Shown here piece by piece: positions 44,556 through 54,701 of a stretch of DNA of 64,000 nt (position 1 is the first letter of the stretch; every line of letters starts with the position of its first letter). A program made the position numbers and the translations under genes. The stretch covers positions 977,501-1,041,500 of the forward strand of contig BSBM01000261.1 in assembly GCA_027924585.1 (NCBI GenBank), written 5' to 3'. The DNA is from Larix kaempferi. Taxonomy: Eukaryota; Streptophyta; Pinopsida; Pinales; Pinaceae. The notes under the pieces were generated by a model. The model did not search any database, was not told the DNA's origin, and saw nothing but the letters and a program-made list of their open reading frames with translations.

Positions 44556-46190
44556 CTACGGAGGATGATATGTAGGTTGAGGCTGAGCAGGTGCAGCAAC
44601 TTGAGGGGGTTGCTGATAGGACTGCGGAGCAGGTTGTGGATGTGCCGCAGGGGCTGCCTGGGGCGGATAATAAGCTGGTGGGGCTTGTGAAGGCGCAGGA
44701 GCTGGGGCAGTCTGCTGATGGTAGTAAGGCTGAGGGGCGACTGGAGGAGCATAAGCAGGAGTCGCATACCCGAAGCACTGAGGTGGACATGAAGGTCCAT
44801 GGGAATGGTGAGGTGTCATGGGAGCATATGAGTTGGTTGCTCCAGACTGGGAGGTGGCCCTCGACAGGTCGGGGCCAGGGGAAGGTCGTGCTATAGAAAA
44901 CGGTTGGGGATGCGAAGAAACACGACCAATGATACCATCTGCAGCGTGGGATGCCCCCGGCGCATCATGATGGGAGGACTCGCCGCGAGGGGCGTCAGGT
45001 ATAATGGTATAAAGGTAACCCGACTGGGCGTAAATGAGGTCGAACTGCTGTGCCTTAAGGATGGCCTCTTCTTCAGACTGGGGTCTTTCTGAAGCTATAT
45101 CCTTAGCGATGACAGGAAGCAGGGACTTGAGGAACCAATCGAGGAAGATACGGTCATCTAGTTTAATCTTGCATAAGCTACGGCGTCTACGCCACTCATG
45201 GATGTGGTCCGTGATATGGGTAGCCGTGTTTTGTCTACAAGATAGAAGGATCTCAACGCCCGCGTCATAGCGGACTGGCAACTGGAAGAACTGCAGGAAG
45301 GTCGAGGCCAGGGAAGAAAAGGTGGCGTGGGTCCCATGAGGCTGCTCAATATACCACTTGGCTGCAGAGCCAGTAAAGGTGCGATGTAAGAGACGGAGGC
45401 GAACAGAGTCGTCCACTATGGAGTTAGAGGAACACCATAGGTGGAAAGACATGATGTGGTTCTGTGGGTCCTCACCGGCCTTACCCTCGAATTTAGGGAT
45501 GTCAGAGGGTAGTTTGGTAGGCATATGAGGCCACATAGGGTCGTGTCGAATAGGATCGTTGGTCAATATGGCCAGGTCAGGTAGGTTGAGGCTAGCCATG
45601 AACGGCAAACTGGAAGAAGGCTGTGACACAGTAGTGCTGTGGACCAAGTTGGGGCCAGTGCCCCCAAGTGGAGGGACAAGATTTAGGGTGGTGCCCCCAA
45701 GTGGGGGAACTGAGGTAGTGGAGGATAGTCCAGCACCACCATGGGTAGTGTGAGCCACTGATGTAGTGGGGATAGGTATTCCCGCGGTGGGAATAGGTAC
45801 CGTGAGGGGAACGGTAGATGGTTGCCCCATGGAGGGCATACCAAAAACAGGTGTAGTAACTGGTGTAGTGGTGGATGTGCCACCAATGGTCCCTATGACA
45901 AATGGAGTGGAAGTCGTACCAGCCATGGGGCTAGTAGGGGCAGTATAAATAGGGTTCTCAGACTCTTCGTCAGAATCAGAGGTAAAGTAAGGTGCGTCAC
46001 TATCTGGTGACGGAGACCTACGTCGCTGACGGGTGGAGTCAAGTGACAAGGCTCTAGATCTGTGATGAGTGGTATCAACGGACAATGATCGGAATCTATG
46101 ACGAGTGGTGTCGAGAGAACCGTGCTGTGGGGGCTCGCCCCTGAGGCGCCGAGAATGTCTCGGGGACTCAATGGTGACAGATGGTGTCAA
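44556..46190 (-). CDS. gag: gypsy-2 gag (Retrotrans_gag), 544 codons, ending in TAG
   Basis: The start MTPSVTIESPRHSRRLRG begins an Arg/Ser-rich and then Thr/Pro-rich N-terminus (residues 1-220). The capsid core runs about residues 225-395 with IPKFEGKAGEDPQNHIMSFH, AAKWYIEQ, FFQLPVRYDAGVEILLSCRQ and DDRIFLDWFLKSLLP. The C-terminus is Pro/Gln/Ala-rich. Gag assembles cytoplasmic particles and packages RNA. The frame is fully open up to TAG at 44558-44556, then continues in frame through a Gln/Asn/Arg-rich stretch into the zinc knuckle. A single stop in a young copy means either a recent CAG to TAG change or natural readthrough. Confidence 0.9.
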   Translation of the reverse strand: MTPSVTIESPRHSRRLRGEPPQHGSLDTTRHRFRSLSVDTTHHRSRALSLDSTRQRRRSPSPDSDAPYFTSDSDEESENPIYTAPTSPMAGTTSTPFVIGTIGGTSTTTPVTTPVFGMPSMGQPSTVPLTVPIPTAGIPIPTTSVAHTTHGGAGLSSTTSVPPLGGTTLNLVPPLGGTGPNLVHSTTVSQPSSSLPFMASLNLPDLAILTNDPIRHDPMWPHMPTKLPSDIPKFEGKAGEDPQNHIMSFHLWCSSNSIVDDSVRLRLLHRTFTGSAAKWYIEQPHGTHATFSSLASTFLQFFQLPVRYDAGVEILLSCRQNTATHITDHIHEWRRRRSLCKIKLDDRIFLDWFLKSLLPVIAKDIASERPQSEEEAILKAQQFDLIYAQSGYLYTIIPDAPRGESSHHDAPGASHAADGIIGRVSSHPQPFSIARPSPGPDLSRATSQSGATNSYAPMTPHHSHGPSCPPQCFGYATPAYAPPVAPQPYYHQQTAPAPAPSQAPPAYYPPQAAPAAHPQPAPQSYQQPPQVAAPAQPQPTYHPP

Positions 46191-47768
46191 ATCTCTGTGG
46201 GTTGAGGTGAGTAGAAAAACAGCTCAAAAATCCTAATGCAACCGAGTGTGCAGGAGGAGAGCTAAAAAACAAGGCACTCAGGCCAACAACCAACTCAAAA
46301 CACCCACTGCAACAGATGTGCTACAATAGGTGGAGTATCAACAAAGATGGTCAGAATACCAACAAGCAGCAGGTTTCCTAAAAAAGAAAAAATGGTGGAC
46401 TCACTAGACCAAAGGGAGGTAAAGGAGCATGCAAACACCTAACTAAAAGTATTCTGACTCAACTAAACATATCCTCTGCAAGGTGATGAAATCCAAGTCA
46501 GACAATATGAGTAGAAAAGCCAAGTGGCTATGATATCCCCCTACCGGGAGGGACACCGGGTAGTCAATCCTAGAAGAATGGCAACTAAGATACCCCGTTC
46601 ATGACACGTCCAGAAAGGTGAATTTGCCGTTTAGTTCGTTGACCGCAATACCCCTATACAGGGATATACCGCGAACCGCGAAAGGTAGCCCTTCGGTTAC
46701 TGAATGGAGTGCGGTATTCCACTCAGGCCTCCGGAACCAGTATCCTGACTTCAACCCTCCTAAGGGAGAGGCCCTCTGATAAACTGGTCGTGACCGTGCC
46801 AAAAAGTACTAGGGGATTTTGGTTCCCTATTTGGACAACAACTATGTCTCAAGTGAAAGTGACCGAGGGGTGTTATTGGAAGCCTATCCCCCCGACCCTA
46901 CCTAACTACAATGATTCTTTTGTGTTCCCCAAGTGGGGTTAGAATGTTGGTTTAATTAGGTACTTTTTAAGGCTCACTTGAATTATGTGACAGAGTGTGT
47001 GCTCGTGAGGTTATGAACCCAAAATAGAAGTGCCACAAGGGGGGCAACTTCTAACTATCAATAATGCTGGAATTGAAACTTTAACTTGCAAAATTTTCTG
47101 AATTAAAAATACCGAAATTTTAAAAAGATTCTGTAAAAGGAACAGGAATTATGTTGCAGAAAGGCTGTAAGGAAGTGGGCTGCAGGTGGGACAGAGGGCT
47201 GTTCAAATGCAGAAAATATTGCAGCAAGAGGGGCTGGGCTCAAAACAGGAAAAGAGCAGAAATCAGACCGCGGGTCTGTGGCGGATCAGAACAGGGCGAC
47301 CGCGGGTTTAAGGGAAACAGCGGCGGTCAGGTCGCGGCTATCGGGCCAACAGTAGCAGTCGGGACGCAGGAAACAGGGGAAAAGGCATAGTCGGGTCGTG
47401 GCTATCGGGCCAACAGTGGCAGTCGGGACGCAGGAAAACTGGAAAAAGACACAGTCGGGTCGCGGCAAAAAGGCTAACAGGCGCAGTCGGGACGCCCGAA
47501 AGAGGCAGAAAGCCGCAGTCGGGACGCGTGAAAAAGGCCGACAGACGCAGTCAGATCGCGGAAAACAGGCTGATTAGCCACGGTCGGATCGCAGGTAACA
47601 GACTTGAATCCGCCGACAGAGCGTCGGAAGCAGTCTGAGAGCCACGGTCGGATCGCGGGTAAAGGCCTGAAAGGCGCGGTCGGGACGCGACTGTAGAGGG
47701 AAAAAGACGCGGTATGCGGCGGCCGAAAGGAAAAAATTTTAAAAAACGGAAACCAGAAATTCGAAAAC
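46191..47768 (-). other. gypsy-2 5' leader
   Basis: About 1.6 kb between PBS and gag without a credible ORF. 46500-46950 is moderately GC-rich with several short palindromic stretches (for example CCGCGAACCGCGAAAGG). 47320-47700 is a GC-rich minisatellite. Long leaders are usual in Tat/Ogre-type elements and would carry packaging signals. Confidence 0.7.
47320..47700. repeat. GC-rich ~36-bp degenerate minisatellite in gypsy-2 leader
   Basis: About ten occurrences of CAGTCGGGACGC / GGTCGGATCGCGG / AGTCGGGTCGCGG spaced about 30-45 bp, separated by A/G-rich links (AGGCCGACAGACG, AAACAGGGGAAAAGGCATAG). The density of CG dinucleotides stands out strongly from the AT-rich surroundings. Confidence 0.8.
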
Positions 47769-47786
47769 TAGGGGAGTCGCCAAAAC
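47769..47786 (-). other. gypsy-2 primer-binding site
   Basis: The minus strand reads GTTTTGGCGACTCCCCTA, directly after the 5' LTR end ...GCTACA. TGGCGACTCC is a PBS core seen in Tat/Ogre-type gypsy elements; I have not matched it to a specific tRNA. Confidence 0.75.
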
Positions 47787-48508
47787 TGTAGCTAGGGTTT
47801 TACCCCTAGCTTGTGCCAATGAGCACCTACTAAGGAGAATGGACTCCTTAGTAGCAGTTCAGTATATTAAACTAATTATGCAAAAACAAAAAATTAAATT
47901 ATTTCTAAGACAAGCATGAAGCATAAACACCAAAATGAAAGAATGACTTTGTATTGATGTTACCTTGAGTGTCAAGGTTGGTGAAGCCCTTTGCAGTGTC
48001 CAAGAGGATGCTCCAAGCTTCTGAATGCTCCTTCTCCTTCTCCAATGTTGGGGATGGGCCAAAGGTGGCTCTCAAGGTGAAAATAGTTCAAAGGTGAACT
48101 AGGGTTTCGAGAGAGATTTTGGCAGAGTAAGGGTGCTTGTGATTGTGGATCTGGAATAAGGGATCTCCATCACCTATTTATAGTTTTTTGGTGGTGGAGT
48201 GCTGACCCATGGTTTTAGGAAACACATGGTTTTGTGCAGCTGTATAGGGTTTTTTCCTTCTTTTCCTCATTATTTTATATTTTTTATTCCCTTTTTAGGG
48301 GATTTTTGCTATTTTTGGAGGAAAAGGGGGTTTTTTAGCCTTTTTTAGGCTATTTTGAGGGTTTTGTGGCCTTTTGGAGGCATTTTAGGCCTTTTGGAGG
48401 CTTTTTAATGGGATTTTTTGGGATTTTAATGGAAATATGGTAGGAAAATGGACAAATGAGCCATATAATGTGGTAAATGAGCTAGTGAGCACTTTTTGGG
48501 TGTTAACA
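47787..48508 (-). repeat. gypsy-2 5' LTR (722 bp)
   Basis: Same length and, by eye, the same sequence as 38230-38951, implying very recent insertion. TATA CTATAAATAG (minus) at 48174-48183. Confidence 0.96.
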
Positions 48509-49758
48509 TTAGGGTAAGTTTTCCTCCCACAGTAAGTAGCCTATAAGCCCAATGCAAAATCCGAGCTTCAAATTTCCGCACAAGCCACCACCAATCCTTG
48601 ATCCGATAGTCATTGGGTCTCAAGAAAAATCCCAAATATTTTAACCCTTCGACTAATGGATGACAACAATAGGGTAAGATGGATGTAATTCCCTGTCTGA
48701 CATCCGGATCAGCATTATGAAAATAGAAATTTGATTTTGAAAGGCTTACCTTCATCCCAGAAACTTGACAAAAACAATTCAGGATGTTCCTGATGACTCC
48801 CCATTCAGCAACACTCGCCACTCCAGCCAGCAACACATCATCAACAAAAATTAAGTGGGAGATGATACAGTCAATGCCCAGTTCAATACCTTTGATGTAT
48901 CCATCCCTTTTTGCCAAATTTAACAATCTGCTGAGAGCATCAATTATCAGAAGGAACAGTAAAGGGGATAAAGGACAACCCTGACTGACCCCCCTCGAGC
49001 ATTGGAAAAATGATGAAGGCGATCCATTAATCAAAATCGCAATGATGGCTGTGGAAACACAAGACATGATCCAATTGAGTGCAAGAGGTGGAACCCCAAT
49101 TTGGATCAAAATGAGCCTTAAAAAAGACCAATTCACCCGATCATATGCCTTTTCCAAGTCAATTTTAAGAAGCATAGCACTCAAATTACGCTTCTTGATA
49201 GAGTGAAGGAGTTCTTGAGACGCCCCAATGGCATCATGAATCTGACGATTAAGCAGAAAGCCAAACTGTTCTTCAGTGATATGAGCAGAAAGGGTCGATT
49301 TCAATCTTTGTGCAATAATTTTGGATACCAGTTTATACGCCAAATTGCAAAGAGCAATAGGCCTATAGTCGCCAAAATCTTCAGGTTTGCCCTTTTTAGG
49401 AATCAAAGTCACAAAAGAAGAATTTAATGCCCCAGAGGAAAACCCATGTAACCTGGTGTGTTCCACCATACTCAAAAGATCAGGTCCCATGACCTCAAAG
49501 AAATGTTTATAAATCTCCACAGGCCACCCATCAGGGCCCGGGCTTTTTTCACCAGCAAAAAGATGCGGAGTGGATTCAACCTCTTCCAAAGTAACCTCCC
49601 TACCAAGAGCAGTAGCCTCCTCATCACTAAAAAACCTGGGGAAAAGTTCAGCAACTCTGATCTGGTCCAACAACACACAATTACCCTCATCTCTATAAAT
49701 CCTCCCAAAATGTTTCACAGCTTCTTCCTTCAGCGCCTCATCACCGGAACATAGATTA
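48509..49758 (-). pseudogene. LINE-1 fragment (5' side): RT domain, 5'-truncated
   Basis: Minus-strand, continuously open from 49718 to 48426 (the last codons run into the gypsy LTR). RT motifs in order: KSPGPDGWPVEIYKHFF, SFVTLIPKKGKPEDFGDYRP, LLKIDLEKAYDRVNW, GVSQGCPLSPLLFLLIIDAL, and the catalytic box LIFVDDVLLAG (FVDD rather than the common FADD). It ends in the thumb region (RLLTVGGKLTL) exactly where gypsy-2 inserted. No endonuclease domain lies upstream, so the copy is 5'-truncated at about 49758, as is usual for LINEs. Confidence 0.93.
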
Positions 49759-51944
49759 CCATCATAATTATATGTTTGATTTTATTATATAAATGTCTAT
49801 GTACATTTATGTTGTATTTGTGAATATTTTCATATGAGTTATCAACATATATATATATATATTCCTTTCTTGTGGTTGTATATCCTCTTTCATCACGAGA
49901 ATAAGCCCTCATCAGACAGACAGAAGAAAAAAAAAAAGAAAAAAAAAGAAAAAAAAAAAAGAAAAAGAAGAAAGTGGTTATATATAAAGGATTATTAGGA
50001 CATGATTATTATTATTCTTCATTTGAATTCTAGTATTAGAGTAATATGTCATTATACAAGCATGTCGCTAGCATAAGCATGGCACAATAACATTAAGTTT
50101 AATTAGAACATATGATATATAATATATCATAAATTTAATTAGAACATATGATGTATAATATATCATACATTTCCCTATGATAACATTTATACATATGCAT
50201 ACAACCTAACACAACGTCCAGAAAACTACACTTGAACTACACTTGCTTCACGATTCGAATCACACATGGCATAATCAATACAATTAAGAGGGGGTATAAC
50301 GACTTGGCATTAACACACTCTTCTCATGCACAGAGAATAACATGTTCCCTCTCCTTCACTCACCTCATCACATGGTGGATCTGCATGGGCAAAGAAAACT
50401 GCCAAAACTCGAGGTGACATGCCCCACGATCATGGCCTTGACAGGAATTTAAGACTTTAAGATGAGAATTTTTTTTTTTTTTTTTGTGAATGGAGGAAGG
50501 TGCATTCTTAAGCACGCTGAGTCTGGAAAAAGATGGCCTTGAAGACTCATACTAAGGAAGTCCAAAATCTCAGATAATATCTAAACACTTATGGATGTAA
50601 TTATTCTTATATATAAACATATTTATCTCTGTTTTTATTTTGCTTATTTTATCTCTGAAACTAATTGTAGCTTATCTCTTTGTTGTTGTAGGAAGCGATG
50701 TGGCCAAACTTGGTTTCGTAATCTGTGATATGAAGAAATTCAATATTCTTTCTCTCTCGCCATGGGGAAATTCTTTCAAAAATATATTCCTGCTTAAACT
50801 CTTTAACTGAGTGCCCCCCTATACTCCTAACTAATATATTTGTTTAATTGAGCCATCATATTTGCACTCTGAGTTAGTTGATCTATTGCTCATATATAAT
50901 TCTCTTGTCGGGCATTAATTTTCTGAGCTATTTTATACCCGCATCGCTTTAGTCCATAGCTTGGCATGATAGACCTGTATTTTTATATTCTTATACTCAT
51001 GCCATTGATTTATTGTAAAATTGGCCCTTATTATGCAATGAGTGCAGTGGTTGTGGACCGAGGATCTCATTTCCCCAGGTATGAGATCCTCCTTAAAAAG
51101 ATTACATCTGAGATTATGTTTAATTTTTATTTACTAGACCTCGTGAAGTAATTTCCTGTAGGTCTTTTTACTCTTCGTCCACGATTTGGTACTGAGTCAC
51201 GATCTCCTTGACGAACTGGTCGGATCTCAAGTAAGTTTTAATTTCTTGGCCTAGCTGGGCCTTTTGAGACTTATCTAGATTTTGATTTAGTATTTTATGC
51301 TTCTGCTTGTACACAGATTGTTAGTAATTGTTTATTAATTGGTTAAATGATCATGTTTCTGTGGATAGGGGCAGTCCTTAGTCTCGATCAAACATTTGAT
51401 AGATCATTAGTTAGATCTTTTTATTTTATACTTTGATCTATTTATCTGATGGTTAGATACTTATATTTCTTAGCTGCATGCTATGCTTAAACTTCCATAT
51501 GGGGTGATATTTAGATGCTAGATTTTTATTTTATTTTTCTCATGCAGTTAGCTTTGGTCCTTTTATGATACCTTAGTTCCTCGTCTACCATAAGCTAGGA
51601 TTATATCATCGGGCTCTAATGTTGATTGAGAAGAGTTATTGACTTACCCACTGCAAGGGAGTGATCTGGGTGGGTTTAGGCATTTAGATATTGAGATTTA
51701 AAAATTATAATTTCTTGTTATATCATGTTTAGCATGCCTTAGCATAGATCTGAAATCTTGATGATATCATATTTATGGATCTGATTTAATATTTCAAGGT
51801 TTAACTTGTACTGACTCTCTTTTTCCTATGTTAGTTATTTCATCATCATAATACAATAGATTATATTTCCCAATGCAACAGTTAGTAACGTGAAGAGAAA
51901 TTGGGTAGAGAGAAAGAATTGGGAGAGAAAATTCTAAGGCTAGA
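49759..51944. other. AT-rich sequence, purine tract and small duplications
   Basis: An A/G-only tract at about 49921-49976; a (TA)n run at 49847-49861; a T-run of about 19 at about 50469-50487; and a 36-bp tandem duplication at 50098-50133 / 50134-50170 (TTTAATTAGAACATATGAT, each unit ending in a near-palindromic TATA-rich stretch). No gene recognised between 50.2 and 51.9 kb. Confidence 0.6.
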
Positions 51945-53926
51945 AAAAAAAAAGAAGAAGAATGGAGGCTAAAGTCCCAGTGTCTTTGGCTCAAAGTTGG
52001 AAACAAAAACACCAAATACTTCCATTATCAATATAAAGAAAGGATGAGAAGAAACACTATCTTTGAGCTAGAGAGTGAACAAGCAGAAAAGCTATCCCCC
52101 TCTCATCAAATTAAAGAAAAGGAAAATCAATTTTTTCAACATCTGTACCACGATGATAGAGCTGAAGATGTTGAGGTGTCTCAGTCCCTCTACACGTCCA
52201 TTCCTGCTTTAGTGACTAGTGAAGAAAATGAAAACCTCTTCAAGCCAATCAAAGAAGAGGAAGTCAAGAATGCAATCTAGTCCCTACAGCCACACAAAGC
52301 CCCTAGACCAGATGGTTACCATCTGTTTCTACAAAACAATTTGGAGCAGCAATAAGGCGTATTTATGCAAAGTGAAAAACTACTCTATGGGATGAAACAA
52401 GATTGGGGGAGCGACCAATTCCTCCTTTGTTTCCTTGATCCCGAAGAATAAAATCTTTCATCTATCAAAAGGTTTAGGCCCATCACTCTGTGCAACTCCT
52501 CGTATAAAATTCTCATAAGATTATTGCAAAGAGGCTCAAAAAGGTGCTCCCAAAAATTATCTCGGACAATCACGGGGGCTTCCTTGTCGGTAGGCAGATA
52601 ACGGACAATATTATAATTGTGCAGGAAGCAATCCACTCAAGCTATGAAAGGAAAGAAAAAGGTATTGCCATTAAGTTAGACATGGCAAAGGCCTTTGATA
52701 GTGTTTGACACAGGTTTCTCTTTAATGTCCTTGAGCACTTTGGATTTTCAGGGGACTTCATAAACTAGATCAAAGAATGTATTTGCAATCCTTGGATTGC
52801 TCCCCTGATTAATGGTGGACCTACTCCCTTCTTCAAGGAAAATAAGGGTCTCCGTGAGGGATGTCCCATGTCCCATTTCCTTTATATTATCATGTAGAAG
52901 ATCTTGGAAGATCTCTTAATTAGAAAATGTTGGATGGCTCTCTCCCAGGTATTGTTATTGCTCAAGGGATCAAGGTGGCTAACCACACTTAATTTTCCGA
53001 CGACACCATATTACTTGGAAGCGCCTCAAAAATTATTACAACGAATTTTAAGGCACCTTTGTCGTCCTTCCTTCAGGCCTTTAGAGGTGAAACTAATAAA
53101 GGAAAATTTTGTGTGTATAGCTAGAATTGTCCTCCTCTTCTCACCTCTAAAATTTATAGGATCCTTGGCTTTAAACAACTAAGTTGTTGTTCCTCCTTTA
53201 GATACCTGGGGATTCCTATTTCTTTAAAGAAATTAAAAACTAGTGATTGGGAAGACGTTATTCATAAAATCAAGCGCATGATTCAATTATGGGGAATTAA
53301 ATGGTTGAACTTGGTAGGGAAGCTCACCTTGATAAAATCCGTTATAAATTCTTATCCTATATCTGTATGCTCGTCACTCCTCGCTCCAGCAGGGAAGCTG
53401 ATCACCTTGATAAAATATGTTATAGATTCTTCTCTTGTATTCGTATTCTCGTCACTCCTCACTCCAGCAGGTGTAATGAGTAGTCTCAGCAAAGAAATCA
53501 GGAAGTTCTTATGGCAGGGGTGAAAGGATGGACAAAATAAATTCCATCTTTTGAATCGGGAAATTGTTCGCAATGAAAAAAGAAAGGAAGGAGCCGCTAT
53601 AAGAGATCCTAGGATCATGAAACTTACCATGGGAACTAAGATTCTGTGGAGAATTGTAATAGGGAAGGAGGAGTGGTGGAAAGAGGTGATTCGAAAAAAG
53701 TATATAAAAAAATACAAACTCTATTTTCGGACAATCTACTCAAGCGGATGCGAGCATGATCTCCCTAGTCCAACTGGATCTAGAACAAATAGAGACAGAA
53801 TATAAAACTACTTTCCTAAGTCAATTAGAGATCAAGGTAAATAGATGCCTTACCTCCATATTCGTAGATCCTTCTCCCCTTTGTTGCTCCAAGCTTCGTG
53901 GTCGTCAAATCCGTAGCTGCAAAACC
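51945..53926 (+). pseudogene. LINE-2: decayed L1-type RT fragment
   Basis: Plus-strand. It starts after an A-rich tract with KSQCLWLKVGNKNTKYFHYQ, continuing as ERMRRNTIFELESEQAEK and QIKEKENQFFQHLYHDDRA (52044-52280), then AIKLDMAKAFDSV and GLREGCPMSHFLYIIM (about 52660-52890), and IRKFLWQG / GTKILWRIVIGKEEWWKEVI (53500-53700). There are many frameshifts and stops. Different lineage from LINE-1 (opposite strand, different sequence). Truncated on the right by the LTR near 53927. Confidence 0.85.
53320..53473. repeat. ~76-bp tandem duplication inside LINE-2
   Basis: ACCTTGATAAAATCCGTTAT...CTCGTCACTCCTCGCTCCAGCAGG is repeated as ACCTTGATAAAATATGTTAT...CTCGTCACTCCTCACTCCAGCAGG. It disrupts the reading frame of the LINE. 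Confidence 0.8.
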
Positions 53927-54701
53927 TGTCAAAGCACATAGAGACAAACGAGCAGTAAAAGTACACCTAAACACTAACTGATCTAAATAAACAGTTAAGG
54001 AAGTGAACTCTAAATATCATTAATACAAATACATTTATGGAAAGAGATTATATTACTGTAAATGAGTGGGAAATACATAGAAGAGTGACAATTACAACCC
54101 AAGCCTTAACGCTGCAATCTTACTCCAACAATCCAAGTCAATGGCTCCAAAGGAAATGTATGCCTCCCAAGAGATGGATAGGGATCACCTAGTTTAATTC
54201 CACCAGCATGTAAGTGCTATAGACCTCCTCCTTTTGTAATGGGGAGGGGATTCATATTTATAAAACCAAGTGGATAGAGTAGGTTGAGGATCATGGGGAG
54301 AGGACTAAAGGATCCTCCCTTGAGGTTAGGGAACCGAAGGACAGCTCACCTAGAAGTTAGGGATATAGATTCACCTCATCCACCTTCTAGAATTTGCTCG
54401 AAAGCTACCTTTATCCAATTTAACCAACATTGACACATACTACATGAGGGAAACTTGCGCCTAACAGGGAAAACGCATGATTCACAAAGGCAACCTGAGC
54501 CACCGACGCAGTCTGCCAGATGGAAATCTGTGCCTGACCTAGTTGGGCGCTTCTTTCTAGAAGGAAATATGCATTGGCCCAACTAGAAATTGTGGACAAA
54601 GGCCAACAACTTGCTCTAATTGAATTTTTGATCAGGTAGACTTCATGGATTAAGGAACTGGGTTGACATAGGTCTCATGATGAAGAGATTTAGGTGTAAC
54701 A
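53927..54701 (-). repeat. gypsy-3 3' LTR (left border tentative)
   Basis: The right edge is firm: GGTGTAACA at 54701 followed by GAATGCCCCCC, the same arrangement as gypsy-2 (GTTAACA then GATTGCCCCC). The left edge is proposed at TGTCAAAGCAC (53927) from the TG rule and expected length. A minus-strand TATA-like TTTTATAAATAT lies at about 54254-54265. The sequence itself no longer aligns obviously with the gypsy-2 LTR. Confidence 0.55.

Larger units (their letters stand above)
38230..48508 (-). mobile_element. gypsy-2: complete young non-autonomous Ty3-gypsy element, 10.28 kb
   Basis: Two 722-bp LTRs that I read as identical, a perfect 5-bp TSD, a PBS with the Tat/Ogre-like TTTTGGCGACTCC inside the right LTR, and a PPT inside the left LTR. 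Minus-strand order: leader (47786-46191) with a GC-rich minisatellite, gag (46190-44556), a single in-frame TAG, protease-containing ORF (44303-41646, same frame), and a 2.7-kb repeat-rich 3' region. RT, RNase H and integrase are absent, so it must have moved in trans. It interrupts LINE-1. Relatedness to 53.9-64 kb is clear in gag, protease and the 3' region. Confidence 0.95.

Noticed and set aside
44145-44800. Overlapping ORFs of 181 (+) and 221 (-) codons
   Set aside because: Alternate-frame readings of the Pro/Gln-rich gag-to-zinc-knuckle region; the gag frame explains the sequence.
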